Below are positions 5,165 through 9,616 of a stretch of DNA of 9,616 bases, piece after piece. A program made the translations under genes and the position numbers. A model generated the notes under the pieces. It was given only the letters and a program-made list of their open reading frames with translations, was not told where the DNA came from and ran no database searches. This DNA is from Acidobacteriota bacterium (GTDB lineage Bacteria; Acidobacteriota; Thermoanaerobaculia; Thermoanaerobaculales; Thermoanaerobaculaceae), in NCBI GenBank assembly GCA_027458945.1, contig DAIDOU010000221.1:1-9616 (forward strand), written 5' to 3'. Position 1 is the first letter of the stretch. Every line of letters starts with the position of its first letter.

Positions 5165-6685
5165 TCAGCGGACACCTGGCTTGCGCCGTGCACCGAGAAT
5201 CATAACACCCGCAGCCACAAGCACAACGGCGGCACGGATGGCGCCGCTGTACGCCACGGCCGGCGTCACGCCGGCGCCGGGCCGGACCTCGGCGGTGATC
5301 AGGCCCTCGCGGCCGAAGTCGAGGCGGGCCAGCTCGCGCCCGTAGGGGTCGATCACCGCCGAGATCCCGGTGTTGGCCGCCCGCACCAGGTAGCGCCGCG
5401 CCTCCCCGGCGCGCAGCATGGCGAGGGCCAGGTGCTGCCGCGGCGCCGCGGAGTCCCCGTACCAGCCGTCGTTGGTGATCGTCGCGAGGACACCCGCCCC
5501 GCGCCTCACCTCGGCCGCGACCAGCGACGGGTACGCCACCTCGTAGCACACGGCCACGCCGACCGGCCCGGTCGGCCCCGGCAGCGGCCGCGGGTGCGTC
5601 CCCGGGGTGAACGACCCCACCTCGCGCACCAGCGCCCGCAGCGCCGCGATCCGCCCGACCAGCGGCACGTACTCCCCGAACGGCACCAGGTGGATCTTGT
5701 CGTAGCGCCACGGCAGCAGGCCCGCCGGCGACGCCGAGTAGACCGAGTTGTAGTACTCGTCCTCGGCGCGCCCGAGCCCGATCGAGCCGAACAGCAACCA
5801 GACGCCGTGCGTGCGGGTGAACGCTTCCACCTCGCGGCGGAACGCCGCGTCGCTCTCGAGCACGCGGGGGACGGCGCTCTCGGGCCAGACGATCCAGCGT
5901 GCGCCCGCCTCCGCGCCCTGACGCGAAAGGCGCCACACCCGAGCCTCGATCGACTCCTCGTTCGCCGGGTTCCACCGCGTCTCGAGCGGGACGTCGGGCT
6001 GGATCGCCGCCACCTTCACCGCCGGGCCGTCTGCCGTGAACGAGGGCGCCAGCAGCGCGCCGCCGGCCCATCCCGCCGCCGAGATCGCGAGCCAGAGGGC
6101 GCCGGCGCGGCGCAGGGTCGGGTCGAGGAGCGCGTCCAGCCCGCTCCCCACCAGGTAGACGAGGAGCGAAAGCCCGATCGCCCCGGTCAGCGGTAGCGGC
6201 GCGAGCAGCGCCGGTACCGCCGTCACGACCGCGGCCGCCGGGTTCCACGGGAAGATCCAGGGCGGGAACCGCTGCAGCTCCTCGAACGCCGCGAGCGCCA
6301 GCGGCAGCGCGACGACCCGCCACCCCGCCGGGACCCGGCTCGCCGCCCACCCGGCGATCGCCCAGGTCAGGCCGAGGATCCCCGCCATCAGCGCCACGGC
6401 GAGGACGGCGAGCGCGGCCCAGAGGTGACCGTAGCGGTGCAGGACGATGAACACCCACGCGACCGCGACGGCCCACTGGGAAAAACCGGCCAGCCAGCCG
6501 ATGCGGAACGCCCGCCACCCGCGCGCGCCGGCGAGCGCCCGCCGCAGCAAGCCGGGAACGAGAACGACGAGCGGCACGAGGCCGGGCCCCGGTAGCGCCA
6601 GCGCCATGGCCACGCCGGCGCCGGCCGCCAGGAGCCACGGCTTGCGACCGCCGGCGGCGGCCCGGTCGTGGTTCGGCCGCGTCAT
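5165..6685 (-). CDS. lnt: Apolipoprotein N-acyltransferase
   Basis: Lnt is an inner-membrane enzyme that moves a fatty acyl chain from a phospholipid to the amino group of the S-diacylglyceryl cysteine, the last step of lipoprotein maturation in diderms. The 506-residue protein has hydrophobic segments at about 16-48, 60-82, 88-113, 122-134, 157-180 and 196-214. A periplasmic nitrilase-fold domain follows at about 222-470, and a final membrane helix at about 482-498. The Glu-Lys-Cys triad is visible: E269 in WPESAVP, K330 in YDKIHLVPFGEY and C380 in VGVAVCYEVAYP. The ATG at 6685 overlaps the upstream kinase stop as ATGA, so the two are probably translationally coupled. The frame runs open to 6958, but that part only shadows the kinase gene. 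The lipoprotein encoded at 1980-2651 is a plausible substrate. Confidence 0.96.
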   Translation of the reverse strand: MTRPNHDRAAAGGRKPWLLAAGAGVAMALALPGPGLVPLVVLVPGLLRRALAGARGWRAFRIGWLAGFSQWAVAVAWVFIVLHRYGHLWAALAVLAVALMAGILGLTWAIAGWAASRVPAGWRVVALPLALAAFEELQRFPPWIFPWNPAAAVVTAVPALLAPLPLTGAIGLSLLVYLVGSGLDALLDPTLRRAGALWLAISAAGWAGGALLAPSFTADGPAVKVAAIQPDVPLETRWNPANEESIEARVWRLSRQGAEAGARWIVWPESAVPRVLESDAAFRREVEAFTRTHGVWLLFGSIGLGRAEDEYYNSVYSASPAGLLPWRYDKIHLVPFGEYVPLVGRIAALRALVREVGSFTPGTHPRPLPGPTGPVGVAVCYEVAYPSLVAAEVRRGAGVLATITNDGWYGDSAAPRQHLALAMLRAGEARRYLVRAANTGISAVIDPYGRELARLDFGREGLITAEVRPGAGVTPAVAYSGAIRAAVVLVAAGVMILGARRKPGVR

Positions 6686-7374
6686 GCCAGGCGAGCGACC
6701 TCGAGGAGGAAGCTGCCGCGCTGGTACTCCCGTGCGACCGCCTCGGCCAGCCGTTCGACCTCCCAGAACTCGTCCCAGCGCACGCGCAGCACCGGGATGA
6801 GCCGGCTGATCTCGTGCAGGAACTCCTCGTAGTTGCCGTACAGCCGGGTGAGGTACTCCAGGGTGATCCCCGACTCCACGCCGCGGTCCCTCGCCTTGAT
6901 CCGCTCCATCGACTTCTGCGGTGTGACGTCGAGGTAGATGATCACGTTCGGCCGGCACATGAAGTTGGAGAGGTTGCGGAAAAGCGTGACGTACGTCTCG
7001 TAATCGCGGCTGTCCATCAGGTCCATGTCGCGCAAGGTGCGGGCGAAGATGGCGTCCTCGTAGATCGTGCGGTCCTGCACGCCACCGCGCCCCCGCCAGA
7101 TGATCTCCTGGTGCTGCTGGAACCGGCGGTTCAGGAGGTAGACCTGCATGGCGAAGCTGTACCGTTTGGTCTCGCGGTAGAAGTCCGCGAGGTACTCGTT
7201 GTCGGTGACCGGCTCGTAGTGCACGTCGAGGCCCAGGTGCTGGGCGAGAGCGGTGGCCAGCGTGGTCTTGCCGGCGCCGATGATGCCGGCGATACCGATG
7301 AACGCCTTGCCCAGCGGGCTGCCGTTGCTCCCCGCCGCGCTCCCCTGCCCCGTCACGTCGGCTTGCGTGGTCAT
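6682..7374 (-). CDS. Deoxynucleoside kinase (dAK/dGK/dCK family)
   Basis: This 230-residue cytoplasmic enzyme belongs to the family that phosphorylates deoxynucleosides to their monophosphates in the salvage pathway; which base it prefers cannot be told from the sequence. The P-loop GIIGAGKT is at residues 30-37. Glu54 in HYEPV matches the conserved glutamate that acts near the 5'-hydroxyl. The DRS-like motif is DRT (101-103, QDRTIYED), with the essential arginine kept. The arginine-rich LID is RIKARDRGVESG (158-169). The start at 7374 is set by AGGAGG 4 nt upstream; an ATG 30 nt earlier has no such signal and would add residues unlike the family. Residues 2-20 form a low-complexity Gly/Ser leader before the kinase core. 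The gene lies 56 nt after the C-N hydrolase and overlaps lnt by 4 nt. No link in function to its neighbours is evident. Confidence 0.93.
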   Translation of the reverse strand: MTTQADVTGQGSAAGSNGSPLGKAFIGIAGIIGAGKTTLATALAQHLGLDVHYEPVTDNEYLADFYRETKRYSFAMQVYLLNRRFQQHQEIIWRGRGGVQDRTIYEDAIFARTLRDMDLMDSRDYETYVTLFRNLSNFMCRPNVIIYLDVTPQKSMERIKARDRGVESGITLEYLTRLYGNYEEFLHEISRLIPVLRVRWDEFWEVERLAEAVAREYQRGSFLLEVARLA

Positions 7375-7378
7375 CCGG

Positions 7379-7384
7379 CCTCCT
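7379..7384 (-). promoter_or_regulatory. Ribosome binding site that sets the kinase start
   Basis: AGGAGG on the minus strand is followed by CCGG and the ATG at 7374. It decides between this ATG and the in-frame upstream ATG at 7404. Confidence 0.7.
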
Positions 7385-7430
7385 GGCTCAGCGTAGCAGC
7401 ACATGCCAGCCCAAGGTAACTGCGCGGGCC

Positions 7431-8273
7431 CTACGACATCGGTTCCCGGCCGAACCCGAGAAGCTCGGGAGCAAGCTCGGCGCGGCGGTCACGCAGGAAC
7501 AGGCGGCGCCCGTACGACCGCGGCACCTCGGCGAGGTCCAGGTCAGCGTAAAGGACGTGGTCGACGCCGCGCGGCGCCCGCGCCACGACGGCTCCCGCGG
7601 GGTCGCAGACGAACGACTCGCCGGCGAACTCGAGCTCGCCTTCGACGCCGACGCGGTTCACGAGCGCCGTGAAGTAGCCGTTCTGGAAGGCGGCCGTGCG
7701 GACTTCCGCCTCGTAGAGCCCTTCGGGCCACTCCCCCACCGCTCCGGCCTGCGGGATGACCACGATCTCGGCGCCCTGCAGGCCCAGGGCGCGCGTCACC
7801 TCCGGGTAGTGGCGGTCGTAACAGATGGCGACGCCGAGGCGCCCGGCCGCGGTCCGGTACACCGGCATGCCGCGGTCGCCGGGCGTGTAGTAACCCTTTT
7901 CGTGGAACCGTTCCATCTCCGCGATGTGCAGCATGCGCGTCACCCCGAGGAGACGGCCGTCGGCGTCGATCACCGGCGAGCTGTCGAACGCGCGGCTGCC
8001 GTCGCGCTCGTACAGGTTGAGCACGACCACGGTCCCGAGGCGGCGGGCGAGCGCCGTGAAGGCGTCGGTCGTGGGCCCCGGAACGGTCTCCGCGAGGTCG
8101 AGCGGAGGCGCGCCGCGCGACCGGATGCGCGGGTAGAACTGGGAAAGCGCCAGCTCCGCGAACGCGACCAGCCGGGCCCCGCTCGCGGCGGCCAGCTCCG
8201 CGGCGGCGAGCCCGCGGCGCAGGTTCTCGCCGGGATCGGGGCCGGCGTGCTGCTGGATCAGCGCGATGCGCAC
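7431..8273 (-). CDS. Carbon-nitrogen hydrolase (nitrilase superfamily), atypical triad
   Basis: This 280-residue soluble protein spans a complete nitrilase-fold domain. It most resembles the N-carbamoyl amidohydrolase branch (beta-ureidopropionase and N-carbamoylputrescine amidase types), which cleave C-N bonds of carbamoyl amines or amides. The glutamate is E40 in FAELALSQFYP and the nucleophile C151 in GVAICYDRHYPE. Between them the family has a lysine in the pattern RKMHIP. Here residues 113-117 read RMLHI, so Met114 stands at the lysine position. The downstream block FHEKGYYTPGD (123-133) is intact and includes Lys126. The start is a GTG 7 nt after the lipA stop, the only sensible start because MRIALIQQ is the usual first strand. 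Expression probably depends on coupling to lipA. The substrate is unknown, and a role near lipoyl metabolism would be guesswork. Confidence 0.9.
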   Translation of the reverse strand: MRIALIQQHAGPDPGENLRRGLAAAELAAASGARLVAFAELALSQFYPRIRSRGAPPLDLAETVPGPTTDAFTALARRLGTVVVLNLYERDGSRAFDSSPVIDADGRLLGVTRMLHIAEMERFHEKGYYTPGDRGMPVYRTAAGRLGVAICYDRHYPEVTRALGLQGAEIVVIPQAGAVGEWPEGLYEAEVRTAAFQNGYFTALVNRVGVEGELEFAGESFVCDPAGAVVARAPRGVDHVLYADLDLAEVPRSYGRRLFLRDRRAELAPELLGFGREPMS

Positions 8274-8280
8274 GGCCGCG

Positions 8281-9156
8281 TCACCGCTGTCCCTGGTTGG
8301 GCTGTGGGTGCACCCGACCGAACGCCTCCTCGGCGCGGTACGAGGAGCGCACGAAAGGACCCGCGACCACCTCGAGCCCGAGCGAGCGTCCGTAGGTTTC
8401 GAGTTCGGCGAACTCGGCGGGTTCCCAGTAGCGGACGACCTCCGCCTCGCGGTTCGTGGGACGCAGGTACTGGCCGATCGTCACGACCCGGCAGCCCGCG
8501 TCCCTGAGCTCGCCGAGCGTCCGCTCGACCTCCGCGCGGGTCTCGCCGAGGCCCACCATCAGCCCCGACTTGGCGACCATCCCGCCAGCCGCCACCCGCG
8601 CGAGGACCTCGAGCGCCCAGCGGTAGCGCCCCTGGCGGCGGACCCCCGGGTACAGGCGTTCCACGGTCTCGATGTTGTGGTTGTACACGTCGGGGGCGGC
8701 AGCGATGATCGCATCCACCGCCGCCGCATCGCCGCGGAAGTCGGGGGTCAGCACCTCGACCGCGGGGCCAGGGCTGAGCTGCTTGAGCGCCGCGATCACC
8801 GCGGCGAAGTGGGCGGCGCCCCCGTCCGGGAGGTCGTCGCGGTCGACCGACGTCACCACCACGTGTTTGAGCCCCATCGTGGCCGCCGCCCGAGCGACCT
8901 CGCCGGGCTCGTTCGCGTCGAGCGGGCGCGGCCGCCCGTGCGCGATCGAGCAGTACCGGCAGGAGCGAGTACAGACATCGCCCATGATCAAGAACGTCGC
9001 GGTGCCGCGGGCGAAGCACTCGCTGCGGTTCGGGCAGCGCGCCTCGTCGCACACGGTGTGCAGGCCGCCGCGGCGCATCACCCCGCGCACCTCGTGCAGC
9101 GCGCCGAGGTTCAGCTTGCGCTCGCGGATCCACGCCGGCAGCGAGACGCTGCTCAC
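8281..9156 (-). CDS. lipA: Lipoyl synthase
   Basis: LipA is a radical SAM enzyme that inserts sulfur at C6 and C8 of protein-bound octanoyl groups, giving the lipoyl cofactor of pyruvate and 2-oxoglutarate dehydrogenases and of the glycine cleavage H protein. The 291-residue protein has both cysteine sets. The auxiliary cluster is CDEARCPNRSEC (C36, C41, C47; CX4CX5C). The radical SAM cluster is CTRSCRYC (C62, C66, C69; CX3CX2C). The conserved serine that binds the auxiliary cluster lies in RSSY (270-273). The GTG at 9156 is chosen because GGGGAGGG lies 7 nt upstream and the protein then begins SLPAWIRERK, as in relatives. The frame is open to 9309, but that part overlaps the end of the SPOR gene. 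lipB is not in this window. It is followed by the C-N hydrolase after 7 nt. Confidence 0.97.
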   Translation of the reverse strand: MSSVSLPAWIRERKLNLGALHEVRGVMRRGGLHTVCDEARCPNRSECFARGTATFLIMGDVCTRSCRYCSIAHGRPRPLDANEPGEVARAAATMGLKHVVVTSVDRDDLPDGGAAHFAAVIAALKQLSPGPAVEVLTPDFRGDAAAVDAIIAAAPDVYNHNIETVERLYPGVRRQGRYRWALEVLARVAAGGMVAKSGLMVGLGETRAEVERTLGELRDAGCRVVTIGQYLRPTNREAEVVRYWEPAEFAELETYGRSLGLEVVAGPFVRSSYRAEEAFGRVHPQPNQGQR

Positions 9157-9163
9157 CCGGCGA

Positions 9164-9171
9164 CCCTCCCC
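9164..9171 (-). promoter_or_regulatory. Ribosome binding site that sets the lipA GTG start
   Basis: GGGGAGGG on the minus strand lies 7 nt before the GTG at 9156. No comparable signal precedes the other in-frame candidates upstream. Confidence 0.65.
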
Positions 9172-9205
9172 GGCGATGTCCGTGCCCGGCACGCGCCCAT
9201 GGTGC

Positions 9206-9226
9206 GATCCCCCCACATGCGGGATC
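9206..9226 (-). other. Inverted repeat between the SPOR gene and lipA
   Basis: GATCCC (9206-9211) and GGGATC (9221-9226) are perfect 6-bp inverted repeats with a 9-nt loop. They begin directly after the TAA stop of the SPOR gene (9227-9229). No T-run follows on the minus strand, so it is not a standard intrinsic terminator. It may be an mRNA hairpin at a 3' end or processing point, or chance. Confidence 0.3.
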
Positions 9227-9616
9227 TTACTCGCCCGGCCGGACCAGGAACGCCCCTGGGAACCCCTCCGCCCGCAGGCGGGCCGCCACCCGGCCGGCGC
9301 TCTCCCCATCAGGGAAAGGCCCGACGCGGACGCGGAATTTCCCGCCCGGCGCGGGCTCGACGACCGCCTGCCTCGGCGTGAAGCCGAGGGCGATGACGCG
9401 GTTGCGCACCCCCTCGGCCTGGTCGTGCCGGCCGAACGCCGCCACCTGCACCCAGCGGTTCGGCGCCTTAGACGCCGCGGCGTGCGGTCGCGGCTTCGTC
9501 GGCTCGACCGGCGGCGCGGTCGGAGGCGCGAACGCCGTCGCGGTCGGTGCCGGAGCCGGCAACGCCGGCGGGCTCGGAACCGCGGTGGGGACCACCGGCG
9601 GAGCGGCCGTCGGCAC
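9227..9616 (-). CDS. SPOR-domain protein, C-terminal part (partial at 5' end)
   Basis: The frame is open at the right window edge, so the 129 residues visible are the C-terminal part. Residues 1-50 are a Pro/Ala/Thr-rich linker. Residues 53-126 are a SPOR domain: it begins NRWVQVAAFGRHDQAEGVRN, continues with the central KFRVRVGPFPDGESAGRV and ends GFPGAFLVRP. SPOR domains bind peptidoglycan glycan strands that lack stem peptides and bring proteins to the division septum. Such proteins usually have an N-terminal membrane segment or signal before a linker of this kind; that part lies outside the window. The GTG at the window edge is probably just an internal valine codon. It is followed after 70 nt by lipA, so it may be the upstream member of the minus-strand operon. 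It could also be the SPOR tail of an enzyme such as RlpA or an amidase. Confidence 0.88.
   Translation of the reverse strand: MPTAAPPVVPTAVPSPPALPAPAPTATAFAPPTAPPVEPTKPRPHAAASKAPNRWVQVAAFGRHDQAEGVRNRVIALGFTPRQAVVEPAPGGKFRVRVGPFPDGESAGRVAARLRAEGFPGAFLVRPGE

Noticed and set aside
4763..6196. Plus-strand open frame of 477 codons
   Set aside because: It is antisense to prfB and lnt, and the composition is biased, with no recognisable motif.
6686..6958. N-terminal extension of the lnt frame
   Set aside because: It overlaps the kinase gene in another frame. The ATG at 6685 forms a 4-nt ATGA overlap and gives a normal Lnt length.

Overview
This is a GC-rich window from a diderm bacterium. Lnt, a lipoprotein with a lipobox and a SPOR-domain protein all point to an outer membrane or a cell wall with a periplasm. 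The pairing of nuoN with rex and the GC-rich gene content would fit an Acidobacteriota- or Myxococcota-like lineage. That placement is an inference: no rRNA or other phylogenetic marker is present.

Layout. Bases 2-1201 (+ strand) hold the 3' end of nuoN (complex I subunit N), followed 3 nt later by rex, the NADH-sensing repressor. The rest is on the minus strand and converges on rex with a 46-nt gap at 1202-1247. In transcription order from the right edge it reads: a truncated SPOR-domain protein, lipA (lipoyl synthase), a nitrilase-family C-N hydrolase, a deoxynucleoside kinase, lnt (apolipoprotein N-acyltransferase), prfB (release factor 2, with a programmed +1 frameshift), a GT4-type glycosyltransferase, a coiled-coil lipoprotein and a small secreted protein. 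The run from lipA to the glycosyltransferase is tightly packed: 7 nt, 56 nt, a 4-nt ATGA overlap, 36 nt and 5 nt. It is probably one transcript, with its promoter outside the window. The last two minus-strand genes are separated by 95 and 153 nt and may have their own promoters.

How the genes relate. nuoN-rex joins the NADH-oxidising respiratory complex to a sensor of the NADH/NAD+ ratio. lipA supplies the lipoyl cofactor of the 2-oxoacid dehydrogenases, which make NADH. lnt performs the last step of lipoprotein maturation, and one predicted lipoprotein lies downstream. The remaining minus-strand genes look like a housekeeping cluster rather than one pathway.

Points that deserve attention: (1) prfB is split by an in-frame UGA in a near-perfect copy of the known recoding signal, so simple ORF calling loses its first 53 codons. 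(2) Two adjacent heptanucleotide tandem arrays lie between prfB and the glycosyltransferase core. The only usable start codon is upstream of them, so they appear to be translated as the glycosyltransferase N-terminus. (3) The C-N hydrolase has Met where the family's catalytic Lys is expected. I saw no mobile element, CRISPR array, tRNA or defence system, and no clear new multi-gene system.
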